A stretch of 64,000 nt of DNA. Source: an uncultured Clostridia bacterium. GTDB taxonomy: Bacteria; Bacillota; Clostridia; UBA1381. Of this stretch, positions 45,283 through 54,109 are shown one piece after another. Both the position numbers and the translations under genes were made by a program. The notes beneath the pieces are model-generated. The model was given only the letters and a program-made list of their open reading frames with translations, was not told the DNA's origin and did no database searches. Each line of letters opens with the position of its first letter. Position 1 is the stretch's first letter. The stretch is from contig CAKSGG010000005.1 in NCBI GenBank assembly GCA_934454215.1, forward strand, positions 1-64,000, in the 5' to 3' direction.

Positions 45283-45786
45283 AGGTGCTGGAAATCAAAT
45301 ACAAACGGCGTAAATCTTAATGCCAACTTCCCCGTTCTGTGGGTTCCCAACGGAGATACTCCCAATTCGTCAAGCTACGGCGGTCCCGAGGGCGGCAGCG
45401 AGTCGGAGACAAAAGCAATGGTAAATCTGATTGATAATACCGACTTTGAAATTCTCGCTTCTTTCCATAATCAAGGACAGGTTATATACTGGATGGATGG
45501 AAACTGCGACCGTGACCTTGTATCAAAGCACAAGCCGTATGTTGACAGGATATGCAATGAAATAGGCTTTATGCGTATGCCTCCCGACAGTACAACGGGA
45601 ATAGGCAGATGTCTGACGGATTACGCCCGTTATTATAAGCGTGCAATGGCTATGACTATCGAGCTTTGCCCTTATGTCGGCAATTATCCGTACCCCGATG
45701 AACAATTCGATACTATTGCTTGGCCTGCAAGAAATTTAGGGCTTATGCTCGGGAACATTGCATTGGAGCTTGCCGGAAAAAGATAA
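45283..45786 (+). pseudogene. 5'-truncated M14 zinc carboxypeptidase remnant
   Basis: Translation in frame with the ATG at 45418 but starting upstream at 45283 gives RCWKSNTNGVNLNANFP, matching the middle of M14 peptidases (usually NGVDLNRNFP), then PEGGSESETKAM (equivalent of LSEPET), ILASFHNQGQVIYW and TIELCPY, which carries the catalytic glutamate. The upstream half with the HxxE zinc ligands is missing; TAATAA closes the frame just before, inside the ATPase gene. The substrate-binding arginine of LNRNF is alanine. The only start, 45418, would delete even more. It is a decayed gene fused to the end of the ABC operon. Confidence 0.85.
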
Positions 45787-45787
45787 T

Positions 45788-45817
45788 AAAAAAACGCACC
45801 TATCAGGTGCGTTTTTT
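45788..45817. terminator. Bidirectional terminator
   Basis: AAAAAACGCACC-TATCA-GGTGCGTTTTTT, serving both the ABC operon and the convergent EAL gene. Confidence 0.85.
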
Positions 45818-45819
45818 AT

Positions 45820-47508
45820 TCATAGCCTTTTCAAGTATTTTTCTTCATATTCTTTCGGCGGAATGGGTTTACTGAAATAATATCCCTGCATAAGCTCACA
45901 GCCGAATCCCAAAAGCATATCCGCCTGTTCCTTTGTTTCTACGCCCTCCGCAATAATCGGCAGTCCCAACGCAGTCGCCATGCTTATAACAGACGATATA
46001 ATCACTCTGCTGTGCTCTGTGTTGCGGTCTCCCGCAAGAAATTTCATATCAATTTTCAGCACGTCAATATCAATATCCTTTAATGTGTTGAGCGAAGAAT
46101 ATCCCGACCCGAAATCGTCCATTTCTATGATAAATCCTTTTTTGCGCAATTCATTGACAACCGCTATCATCATTTCCGAATTTTCCATATAAGCACTTTC
46201 TGTAATTTCGAGATGTATATTTGATATAGGTATACCGTACTTATCCACAATCTCTTTAAGCTTTTGCGCAAATTCGGAGCGCTGAATATCAAGTCTTGAC
46301 AGATTAACCGATACTATCGGCTGTTCCGGCATTTGCTTCATCCATTTGCTCATATATGCACAAGTCTTGTCTATTACGTATTTATCAACATCGCTTATTC
46401 TGTCGCTGCTTTCCAAAACAGGAATAAACGAATCGGGCGGAATAAGTCCTTTTTCCGGATGTCTCCAGCGCACAAGCGCCTCCGCTCCCATTAAGCTTTT
46501 TGTCCGATAATTAATCTGAGGCTGAAACCATACTTCAAACTCATTGTTTGCAATCGCTTTGTCAACGTCGTTCAAAACCTCCTGCTGTTCTATTTCAAGA
46601 GCCATCATTCCCTTTTCATAATAAGCAATCGGCTTATTAAATTTCCCCTTTGCCGATTGCAGTGCAAGCAGTGCCTTATAACTCATGACAAACGAATTAC
46701 AGTATGGCTCGCACAAATCATAAACTCCCACATGAATTGATATTGGAATTTTCAATTCATACTTATCAAAGCACGTCTTAAAAGCGTCGTAATATTCCTG
46801 TACCGTCAATGAATCCTCAGCACAGAAACGCACGAAATGGTCGGCATTCAAATGAGCTGAAATACTGTCCTTATTATCATACTTTTTCATGTAATGACCT
46901 AAATCCCTAAGCAGCCTATTCCCCATTGAATATCCGTAAACTCCGTTAATGTCCTTGAAATTATCTATATCATAACGCTGAATACGGTATTTTCTGCCGG
47001 GATTATGTTCAAGCCATTCTTCTACCTGCTTATGAAATCCCGTCGAATCATAAAGCCCCGTCAAAGGGTCTATACCGCTCGTAATAATGTTTGACGTATC
47101 CTCGCAAAGCAGAATAACAATATCCCGGCAGCCGTCAAAGTACCGATAACACATACGTTTATATAATATATCGTCACTTGTACCAAGCTTCATCTGAAAA
47201 TCAACATTATATGTTTTCTGCACATCAAGCTTGCTTTTTACACACTCCAAGCTCATGCTTTCTTTCAGAGGCTGTCGGTTTTCGCTCGGAACGAATATAT
47301 CTATCAAACGCTCCATATTAACCGTATACGAATTAATACGTGCGTTTATAAGCTTTTTCAGTTTTCCCGTCAGATATTCGCTTACCTGAATTATTCTGTC
47401 CTCCGCTGTGTCTATCAGCACAGCGCCGTCAAAATATTCCATCAGCAGTTGTTCCGCTATTTCGCCCTCGGATATATGCCTTAAAATATCATCCCTGCTT
47501 TTCGGCAT
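45820..47508 (-). CDS. c-di-GMP phosphodiesterase: degenerate GGDEF plus EAL
   Basis: A 562-residue cytoplasmic protein. Residues 1-135 are a PAS-like sensor. The GGDEF domain (about 148-300) has lost its active site (LNADHF in place of GGDEF), so it is probably regulatory. The EAL domain (about 310-560) is intact: EALVRWRHP, NLSRLDIQ, LEITESAY, DDFGSGYSSL, KIDMKFL and AEGVET. It should hydrolyse c-di-GMP. It lies 33 bp after the diguanylate cyclase gene, forming a synthesis/breakdown pair. Confidence 0.93.
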   Translation of the reverse strand: MPKSRDDILRHISEGEIAEQLLMEYFDGAVLIDTAEDRIIQVSEYLTGKLKKLINARINSYTVNMERLIDIFVPSENRQPLKESMSLECVKSKLDVQKTYNVDFQMKLGTSDDILYKRMCYRYFDGCRDIVILLCEDTSNIITSGIDPLTGLYDSTGFHKQVEEWLEHNPGRKYRIQRYDIDNFKDINGVYGYSMGNRLLRDLGHYMKKYDNKDSISAHLNADHFVRFCAEDSLTVQEYYDAFKTCFDKYELKIPISIHVGVYDLCEPYCNSFVMSYKALLALQSAKGKFNKPIAYYEKGMMALEIEQQEVLNDVDKAIANNEFEVWFQPQINYRTKSLMGAEALVRWRHPEKGLIPPDSFIPVLESSDRISDVDKYVIDKTCAYMSKWMKQMPEQPIVSVNLSRLDIQRSEFAQKLKEIVDKYGIPISNIHLEITESAYMENSEMMIAVVNELRKKGFIIEMDDFGSGYSSLNTLKDIDIDVLKIDMKFLAGDRNTEHSRVIISSVISMATALGLPIIAEGVETKEQADMLLGFGCELMQGYYFSKPIPPKEYEEKYLKRL

Positions 47509-47541
47509 AATTCATCTACTCCTTTTTTAATTTTCTAATTA

Positions 47542-48697
47542 TTAATATGAGCGTCTCTTTTTGCCGTTCTTTTTATCATACATTTTACTGTCCGCTGATG
47601 ATATAAGTTCTTGCAGGCTGTCCGTTTCCTCCGTATACTCGGCGCAGCCTATGCTTACGCTTACTGAATACGCCAAATCCTCGTCTGCGCTTTTGCGTTC
47701 AACCGAATTATATATTTTCTTTCTTATCAATGCAATATCTTCGTCACTTTTCAGAGTTTCCACTATCGCAAATTCATCTCCGCCGTAGCGTGCGCAAAAG
47801 CCGTTTGTCTCCGAGCATATATCCTGTAAAATATGCGCTACCATTTTCAGCGCCCTGTCGCCCTCATTATGCCCGTAAATATCATTTATGCTTTTAAATG
47901 AATCAATATCAATAAACAAAAAATACAGTCTTTCATCTTTTTTCAGTGATGAGCATTTATAGTCCAGATACCTGAGCAGGCTCATTCTGTTGCATATTCC
48001 CGTAACTGAGTCAATTGCCACAACAGACCTCAGAGAATTTATATATACCGACAGAAATGCAACCACCACACCAATTGAGGTTATCGGCGCACCTTGAAAA
48101 GCAGTTTGCAGAATACCGCAAATCATCGGTAAAATAAAGAACGACACAAGTATAAGCAGCTCATCTCTGCGCACATAATTTTTCTTTTCCGCCGCCTTTA
48201 TAAGACTTCTGACAGACGCACATACGACATATCCGTATGATAAAATCTGCTGTACGCAGTAAAGCGATCCTCTGTGGTAATTCATATTTTCATCTATATA
48301 AAACAAGCACCCGTCAAACAAAGAAGCAATAAGCAAAACCGTCAGAATTATCAGCGGCATTGCCGCAATAATCATACCCGTCCTGTTTTTAAAAATTTTG
48401 CTTTTTGCCGCAGCCTCCGTATAAAGAAACCAAAAATACGCCGACATTTCAAAGCTTATAAAATACATGAAATTTGCAAGCCAAACGGCATGTAAAGGAA
48501 AAGTCCAAAATCCCGCTGTACTGATTTTCCATATAATATCAAAAATATTCACCGCCGCCACCGACCATACCGAAAGCGAAAAAAATCTGTTTTTCAATTT
48601 TCCATTCGTCATAAATTCCGATGACTTATATGCTATTGTCGTTAAAATTAAAATGCTGAATGAATATGTTTATTTCTATGTAAAGTATCGTATCCAT
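47542..48697 (-). pseudogene. Membrane diguanylate cyclase with 4-bp frameshift near its start
   Basis: The long open frame begins at the ATG at 48612, which has only a weak GGAA ahead. A better start is the ATG at 48697, with AAAAGGAGATAAGG just upstream, giving MDTILYIEINIF; that frame breaks at a tandem GAATGAAT (48658-48665). Removing one 4-bp copy restores MDTILYIEINIF-S-ILILTTIAYKSSEFMTNG in frame with the rest. The main frame (356 residues) has six or seven membrane helices and a complete GGDEF domain (FIDIDSFKSINDIYGHNEGD, RYGGDEFAI). Expression from 48612 may still give an active protein lacking its first helix. Sequencing error is possible. Confidence 0.75.
48658..48665. repeat. Tandem 4-bp duplication GAATGAAT in the cyclase 5' coding region
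   Basis: Two GAAT copies; one copy would keep the reading frame from 48697 into the cyclase. Confidence 0.65.
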
Positions 48698-48781
48698 TCC
48701 TTATCTCCTTTTGAAAATAAATATCATAATGCTGCGCTCACAACCGCCGCCGATATTTTTTTTCAAAGGAGACAATTTTTA

Positions 48782-48858
<77 letters not shown>

Positions 48859-48937
48859 ATTTTCGCACCGCTCATAATCTTTGTCAAGTCCTTTTCGGGA
48901 TTTTTTAATTAATTTTGTGTTACAAAAATACATTTTT

Positions 48938-48966
48938 ATTCTATCAGTTATTCCGTCAAAAGTCAA
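48938..48966 (-). promoter_or_regulatory. Promoter upstream of the microsatellite and cyclase
   Basis: TTGACT (48966-48961), 17 bp, TAGAAT (48943-48938) on the minus strand; transcription would run through the GTAT tract. Confidence 0.65.
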
Positions 48967-49021
48967 CAAAAATCAAATCATTTCGTCAATGTAAACAATT
49001 AAATATATGTTATTATGTGCG

Positions 49022-49058
49022 AAAAAAGAGCAGCAGCCTTTTTATCGGCATACTGCTC
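49022..49058 (-). terminator. Terminator of the RNHCP gene
   Basis: GAGCAG (49058-49053) and CTGCTC (49033-49028) on the minus strand flank a loop that can itself pair GCC/GGC; six T follow. Confidence 0.75.
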
Positions 49059-49076
49059 CGAAAACTTACTTGCCTG

Positions 49077-49505
49077 TCAGTGCGGAATACTTCCGCTGCC
49101 TCCCATAAGCGCTGTCATTTCCTCAATGCGCTCCGTCGGAAACGGAGGCTCGCAAAGCGGTTTCAGGGCAATGCTCATAAGCTTCATCGGATTATCGTCA
49201 GCCGCAATCCGATTCAGGCTAAGCTTGCCGCATCGGCGGCAGCGATGAATTATAGCCCATTCTCCGTTTTTCCTGACCCATACCGCAATCGGCTCCATAA
49301 TACCGCCGCAGTCCGAGGCACGGTCGCCACGCTCGTCGTCTGCGTGCAGACTTGACAGACAATTAGGACAGTGATTACGATGATTGCTGCCCGCATTATC
49401 GGGCGTTACAAGTCTGCCGCAAACCTTACACGTAAAGCTGTCATGGCAGGCGTGTGTTTTATAATAACCTTTTTCGTAGGTTTTTCGTTTATTTTCACGA
49501 TTCAT
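49077..49505 (-). CDS. RNHCP domain zinc protein
   Basis: The ATG at 49505 has AGGAGG 7 nt upstream; the reading can be extended to a GTG at 49583 without a ribosome binding site. The 142-residue protein has a first zinc ribbon (FTCKVCGRLVTPDNAGSNHRNHCPNC) that includes the name motif RNHCP, then a second CRRCGKLSLNRIAADDNP. It has four CxxC-type pairs and no signal peptide. The family function is unknown. Its leader can form two exclusive hairpins that hide or free the start signal. It is divergent from csoR. Confidence 0.88.
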   Translation of the reverse strand: MNRENKRKTYEKGYYKTHACHDSFTCKVCGRLVTPDNAGSNHRNHCPNCLSSLHADDERGDRASDCGGIMEPIAVWVRKNGEWAIIHRCRRCGKLSLNRIAADDNPMKLMSIALKPLCEPPFPTERIEEMTALMGGSGSIPH

Positions 49506-49509
49506 TTTA

Positions 49510-49571
49510 TTTCCTCCTATATGCTTAACCAAACGGGAGGAAAGGCATTGTGTGTATTTGCCGACCTCCCG
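49510..49571 (-). promoter_or_regulatory. Leader switch sequestering the RNHCP ribosome binding site
   Basis: TTTCCTCC (49543-49536) pairs perfectly with GGAGGAAA (49517-49510), which is the ribosome binding site. The same CCTCC can instead pair as CCTCCCG (49540-49534) with CGGGAGG (49571-49565). The two structures exclude each other. Confidence 0.6.
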
Positions 49572-49639
49572 GTCAGCCCACACTATCCGTTAATAAAATT
49601 TTCAAAAAACATTCTCCTTTTTATTTAATTTATAATTAA

Positions 49640-49668
49640 ATTATATACAAAAAATTTCCGCTTGTCAA
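49640..49668 (-). promoter_or_regulatory. Promoter of the RNHCP gene
   Basis: TTGACA (49668-49663), 17 bp, TATAAT (49645-49640) on the minus strand, giving a leader of about 130 nt. AAAGGAG at 49620-49614 may serve a short leader peptide. Confidence 0.7.
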
Positions 49669-49686
49669 GTTTTTTTGAAAATTCTC

Positions 49687-49736
49687 TTGACAAATACCCC
49701 ATAAGGGTATATAATAAAAATACCCCATGAGGGTAT
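49687..49736 (+). promoter_or_regulatory. Copper-responsive promoter with two CsoR operators
   Basis: TTGACA (49687-49692), 17 bp, TATAAT (49710-49715). ATACCCCATAAGGGTAT (49694-49710) fills the spacer and ATACCCCATGAGGGTAT (49720-49736) covers the transcription start; both match the CsoR-type TACCC...GGGTA palindrome. Confidence 0.85.
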
Positions 49737-49755
49737 ATTGACAAGGAGATTAGCT

Positions 49756-50064
49756 ATGGAAGAAAAAAAATGCTGCTGTTCATGCGAAAAGCATACAATA
49801 CGCTCCGATGAACACAAAAAACAGCTCATGAACCGCCTTAAAAGAATCGAAGGTCAGGTTCGGGGCATACAGGCAATGATTGAACGTGACGCATACTGCA
49901 ACGATATTCTTATACAATCCGCCGCCGTTAATGCGGCAATCAATGCTTTTAACAAAGAAATTCTTGCAAGCCACATACACGGCTGTGTAGTCCGTGACAT
50001 TCAAAACGGAAAAGACAAGGTCGTGGACGAACTTGTAGCTACGATACAAAAATTAATGAAATAA
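49756..50064 (+). CDS. csoR: CsoR-type copper-sensing repressor
   Basis: The ATG at 49756 follows AAGGAG; an in-frame TTG at 49738 lies inside the operator. The 102-residue four-helix protein has an N-terminal CCCSC cluster and the DUF156 core LKRIEGQVRGIQAMIERDAYCNDILIQ with the Cu(I) ligands Cys (AYCND), His and Cys (SHIHGCV). It should bind the two upstream palindromes and release them on Cu(I). It is first in the operon with copA and copZ. Confidence 0.93.
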   Translation: MEEKKCCCSCEKHTIRSDEHKKQLMNRLKRIEGQVRGIQAMIERDAYCNDILIQSAAVNAAINAFNKEILASHIHGCVVRDIQNGKDKVVDELVATIQKLMK

Positions 50065-50122
50065 CAATTATGGGAAATAATAATTATTGATTTAAAGCAT
50101 ATTTGAAAGCGAGGTGTTCCGA

Positions 50123-52357
50123 ATGGAACAATATAATATTACGGGCATGAGCTGTGCCGCCTGCTCCGCAAGAGTTGAAAAGGCGGTTTCGGGAGTGTCG
50201 GGAGTTGAGTCCTGCTCGGTAAATCTGCTGACAAACTCCATGAACGTCGAGGGCAGTACGTCGCCCGAAAGCATAATTAAAGCGGTGAAAAATGCCGGCT
50301 ACGGTGCAAATCTGAAGGGCGCAAAAACGGCAGACGATGACGCTCTTGCCGACCATGAAACGCCAAAGCTGAAAAAACGTCTGATTGCCTCCGTTATATT
50401 TTTAATAATACTTATGTATTTTTCAATGGGGCATATGATGCTTGGACTGCCGCTCCCGTCATGGTTTGACGGCAATCATGTCGCAATGGGCTTGGTTCAG
50501 TTACTGCTTACGGTAATTATAATGGTAATAAATCAGAAATTCTTTATAAGCGGTTTTAAAGGACTGCTGAATAAATCGCCGAACATGGATACGCTTGTCG
50601 CCCTCGGTTCAACTGCGTCCTTTATATGGAGCGTATACGCTCTGTTCGCAATGACCAAAGCGCAGACTGTCGGCGATATGGATACGGTCATGATGTATAT
50701 GGACGAATTTTATTTTGAATCGGCGGCTATGATACTAACCTTGATAACAGTCGGAAAAATGCTTGAAGCAAAATCCAAGGGAAGAACAACAGACGCACTC
50801 AAAAGCCTTATGAAACTTGCTCCTCAGAATGCAGTCTTAATTTGTGACGGAAAAGAAGTCACCGTTCCTATAGAGCAGGTTCAAAAGGGAGATATATTTG
50901 TGGTAAGACCGGGCGAAAGCATTCCCGTTGACGGAATTGTTCTGGAGGGTACAAGCGCCGTAAACGAGGCGGCTCTGACAGGCGAAAGTATTCCCGTTGA
51001 TAAAGCGGAGGGCGATTCAGTATCGGCGGCGACAATTAACCAATCGGGATTTATACGCTGTGAGGCAAAGCGAGTCGGTGTTGACACCACATTATCGCAA
51101 ATTATAAAAATGGTAAGTGACGCATCCGCAACAAAAGCGCCAATCGCAAAGGTTGCCGATAAGGTTTCGGGAGTTTTCGTGCCGATAGTCATATCAATAT
51201 CAATAGTCACTCTGATTGTGTGGTTGCTGCTCGGACGTGAGTTCAGCTATGCGCTTGCAAGAGGCATATCCGTACTTGTTATAAGCTGTCCGTGCGCTCT
51301 GGGACTTGCAACGCCTGTAGCTATCATGGTCGGAAACGGCGTGGGAGCAAAGAACGGCATACTGTTTAAAACCGCCGCCACTCTTGAAAATGCGGGAAAG
51401 GTAAGCATTGTCGCTCTCGACAAAACGGGTACGATTACCGAAGGCGCCTCGAAAGTAACGGATATTATCCCTGCCGACGGAATTACGGAAGATGAACTTC
51501 TCAATACTGCGGCGGCTATTGAGGCAAAAAGCGAACACCCACTTGCACGTGCGGTCATGGAAAAATATACGGAGCTTGGCAAAACGCCCGATGAGGTTAC
51601 CGAATTTTCCGCTCTGCCTGGGAACGGGCTTACGGCAAAGCTTAACAGCAAAACCATTGTCGGCGGAAGTATGAAATTCATCGGCGGCAAATCCGAAATT
51701 CCGCCAAAACTTCAAAAACAAGCTGAGGAATTATCCGAACAGGGAAAAACACCTCTTCTGTTTATGACCGAAAATAAATTAACGGGCATAATTGCGGTTG
51801 CCGATACAATTAAATCCGACAGTCCCGACGCTGTAAGAGAATTGCAGAGCATGGGAATAAAAGTAATTATGCTTACGGGAGATAACGAGCGCACTGCCAA
51901 CGCTATCGGCAAGCAGGCAGGCGTTGATGAGGTTATCGCCGGCGTTCTGCCCGACGGCAAGGAAAGCGTTATCCGTGATTTAAAGCTTAAAGGCAGAACT
52001 GCCATGGTCGGAGACGGAATTAATGACGCTCCGGCGCTTACCCGTGCCGATGTAGGTATTGCAATCGGCGCAGGTGCGGACGTTGCTGTTGACGCAGCGG
52101 ACGTGGTTCTTATGAAAAGCAGGTTGTCCGATGTTCCGGCGGCAATACGCCTGAGCCGTGCGGCGCTTAGAAATATACATGAAAATCTGTTCTGGGCGTT
52201 TATCTATAATGTTATAGGTATACCCCTTGCGGCAGGCTGTTTTGTGGGATTGGGGCTTACCTTAAATCCCATGTTCGGAGCGGCGGCAATGAGCTTATCC
52301 AGCTTTTGCGTTGTGTCAAACGCATTAAGGCTGAATCTTTGTAAACTGCATAAATAA
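50123..52357 (+). CDS. copA: Copper-translocating P1B-type ATPase
   Basis: The ATG at 50123 has GAGGTG 6 nt upstream, which itself contains an alternative GTG. The 744-residue pump has one N-terminal HMA domain (GMSCAACSARVEKAV), eight membrane helices, the CPC ion motif in SCPCALGLATP (about 390), the phosphorylated aspartate in DKTGTITEG (about 433), the HP motif SEHPLA, and GDGINDAPAL (about 630). The C-terminal N-x6-YN and M-x2-S residues (FIYNVIG, AAMSLSS) fit Cu(I) export. It is regulated by CsoR. Confidence 0.96.
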   Translation: MEQYNITGMSCAACSARVEKAVSGVSGVESCSVNLLTNSMNVEGSTSPESIIKAVKNAGYGANLKGAKTADDDALADHETPKLKKRLIASVIFLIILMYFSMGHMMLGLPLPSWFDGNHVAMGLVQLLLTVIIMVINQKFFISGFKGLLNKSPNMDTLVALGSTASFIWSVYALFAMTKAQTVGDMDTVMMYMDEFYFESAAMILTLITVGKMLEAKSKGRTTDALKSLMKLAPQNAVLICDGKEVTVPIEQVQKGDIFVVRPGESIPVDGIVLEGTSAVNEAALTGESIPVDKAEGDSVSAATINQSGFIRCEAKRVGVDTTLSQIIKMVSDASATKAPIAKVADKVSGVFVPIVISISIVTLIVWLLLGREFSYALARGISVLVISCPCALGLATPVAIMVGNGVGAKNGILFKTAATLENAGKVSIVALDKTGTITEGASKVTDIIPADGITEDELLNTAAAIEAKSEHPLARAVMEKYTELGKTPDEVTEFSALPGNGLTAKLNSKTIVGGSMKFIGGKSEIPPKLQKQAEELSEQGKTPLLFMTENKLTGIIAVADTIKSDSPDAVRELQSMGIKVIMLTGDNERTANAIGKQAGVDEVIAGVLPDGKESVIRDLKLKGRTAMVGDGINDAPALTRADVGIAIGAGADVAVDAADVVLMKSRLSDVPAAIRLSRAALRNIHENLFWAFIYNVIGIPLAAGCFVGLGLTLNPMFGAAAMSLSSFCVVSNALRLNLCKLHK

Positions 52358-52378
52358 TTTTGAAGGGAGTTAATTATT

Positions 52379-52636
52379 ATGACAAAAACAACATTAAAAA
52401 TTGACGGAATGATGTGCGGACACTGCGAGGCACACGTAAATGACGCAATCAGAAACGCATTTGACGTAAAAAAAGTAACGTCGTCACATTCAAAGGGAGA
52501 AACGGTTATTATCAGCGAACAGCCGCTTGATGAAAACCGTCTGACGGAAACGATAAACGCAACGGGCTACACACTTCTCTCAAACAGCAGTGAGCCGTAT
52601 GAAAAGGGCGGACTGTTCTCATTCATGAAAAAATAA
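52379..52636 (+). CDS. copZ: Copper chaperone-like HMA protein
   Basis: An 85-residue protein with one heavy-metal-associated domain: KIDGMMCGHCEAHVNDAI, with the CxxC pair C12/C15 (GMMCGHC). The second half ends ATGYTLLSNSS, and a short extension follows (EKGGLFSFMKK) whose last residues are hydrophobic and basic. It probably carries Cu(I) to CopA. GGGAG precedes the start; it is 21 bp after copA and last in the operon. Confidence 0.88.
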   Translation: MTKTTLKIDGMMCGHCEAHVNDAIRNAFDVKKVTSSHSKGETVIISEQPLDENRLTETINATGYTLLSNSSEPYEKGGLFSFMKK

Positions 52637-52647
52637 AATTAATATTA

Positions 52648-52675
52648 GGGCAGTCCGCAAGGGCTGTCTTTTTTT
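52648..52675 (+). terminator. Terminator of the copper operon
   Basis: GGGCAGTCC-GCAA-GGGCTGTC with wobble pairs, followed by a T-run. Confidence 0.75.
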
Positions 52676-52710
52676 GACCCAAAAACATATATTTTAGAGC
52701 TTTTTTTATA

Positions 52711-52739
52711 TTGATATATTATTTTTTATATGTTATAAT
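52711..52739 (+). promoter_or_regulatory. Promoter of the dehydrogenase gene
   Basis: TTGATA (52711-52716), 17 bp, TATAAT (52734-52739). Confidence 0.65.
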
Positions 52740-52776
52740 CTGATTAACATATAAATCAAGAAAGGCGGAAATATAT

Positions 52777-54057
52777 ATGGATAAGGTATTAAAGGTAATT
52801 CTTATCGGTGCGGGCAGCAGAGGTCAGACCTACACCGATTTGATGAAACAAACAAACGGAAAATTTGAAGTTGTCGGAGTTGCGGAGCCTGTCGAGGACA
52901 GACGAAACTATATCAAGGGAACATGGAATCTGAGCGATGACGTATGCTTTGACGACTACAAGCCGCTTCTTGCTCTGCCGAAGTTTGCGGACATAGCGGT
53001 AATAGCAACTATGGACAGAATGCACATTGAACCGGCAATGCTGGCAATTGAGAAAAAATACAATTTACTTCTTGAAAAGCCCGTTGCACCGACACCCGAA
53101 GAGTGTTTGGAAATTGAAAAATGTGCAAAGGAAAATAATGTAAAGGTTCTCGTGTGCCATGTTTTGAGATACACCGATTTTTATAAAAAGCTTAAACAGA
53201 TGATTGATGACGGCATGGTCGGCGAGGTTATGTCAATACACGCTACCGAATGCGTCGGAAACATACATCAAAGTCACAGCTTTGTAAGAGGAAACTGGGG
53301 TAACAGCGGCGAAAGCTCACCGATGATTCTTCAAAAGTCATGTCACGATATGGATATACTTCAATGGCTTATCGGCAAAAAATGCAAAAACGTTCAATCC
53401 TTCGGCTCGCTTACATATTTCACCGAAAAGAACGCACCGTCAGGCTCGCCCGAATACTGCATAGACGGTTGTCCGCAGGGTGATACCTGCCCGTACAATG
53501 CCGTAAAGCTTTATTTGGACGATAAGGATAACAGTTGGTTCAGATGTACCTCTTCAAAGAAAATACACCCCACGGACGATGATATAAAAGAGGTTTTGAA
53601 AACCACTCAATACGGAAAATGCGTATTCAAATGCAACAACAATGTTGTTGACCATCAAGTTGTAAATCTTGAATTTGACGGCGGAGCCGTAGTATCCTTT
53701 AATATGTGCGCATTCAATGCAGGCGGCAGAGTTGTAAGAATAATGGGTACGGAGGGCGAAATCAACGCCGCTGCCGACAGCTCTACCCTTGATTATTATA
53801 ACTTCAGAACAAAAGAGCATACAACAATTGAGATTACAGACAAAGAAGTTGACGAATCAATTCTCGGCGGTCACGGCGGCGGAGACGGCGGAATCGTAGA
53901 CGCTTTATACAAATACATCAGCGACGGTATCACCGACGAAAGCACAAGCGAAATAGACATTTCCGTTGAAAATCACATGATTGCGTTTGCAGCCGAGCAG
54001 TCACGCTTAAGCGGACAGGTTGTTAAACCCGGTGAGCTGAAAAGCAATGCAATGTAA
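52777..54057 (+). CDS. Gfo/Idh/MocA oxidoreductase with cysteine-rich insert
   Basis: This 426-residue protein has the Rossmann motif LIGAGSRGQTY at residues 9-19 and LLEKPVAPT with the conserved lysine at about 107. The substrate domain has an insert at about 227-240 with CIDGCPQGDTCPY, then two more cysteines near 288-293, which could bind a metal ion; the family core lacks this. GAAAGGCGG precedes the start. It stands alone between its own promoter and terminator. The substrate is unknown; a glycosidic or amino-sugar substrate is possible. Confidence 0.88.
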   Translation: MDKVLKVILIGAGSRGQTYTDLMKQTNGKFEVVGVAEPVEDRRNYIKGTWNLSDDVCFDDYKPLLALPKFADIAVIATMDRMHIEPAMLAIEKKYNLLLEKPVAPTPEECLEIEKCAKENNVKVLVCHVLRYTDFYKKLKQMIDDGMVGEVMSIHATECVGNIHQSHSFVRGNWGNSGESSPMILQKSCHDMDILQWLIGKKCKNVQSFGSLTYFTEKNAPSGSPEYCIDGCPQGDTCPYNAVKLYLDDKDNSWFRCTSSKKIHPTDDDIKEVLKTTQYGKCVFKCNNNVVDHQVVNLEFDGGAVVSFNMCAFNAGGRVVRIMGTEGEINAAADSSTLDYYNFRTKEHTTIEITDKEVDESILGGHGGGDGGIVDALYKYISDGITDESTSEIDISVENHMIAFAAEQSRLSGQVVKPGELKSNAM

Positions 54058-54060
54058 TAA

Positions 54061-54099
54061 AAAAATGAGTTCGGTATAATATGCCGAGCTCATTTTTTA
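54061..54099. terminator. Bidirectional terminator
   Basis: AATGAGTTCGG and CCGAGCTCATT form an 11-position stem with one wobble, with A and T tracts outside. It is shared by the dehydrogenase gene and the convergent restriction-modification gene. Confidence 0.85.
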
Positions 54100-54109
54100 A
54101 TTTGCCGTA

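Noticed and set aside
49506..49583. In-frame 26-residue extension of the RNHCP protein from a GTG at 49583
   Set aside because: No ribosome binding site before the GTG, while a strong AGGAGG precedes the ATG at 49505; the segment is better explained as the structured leader.
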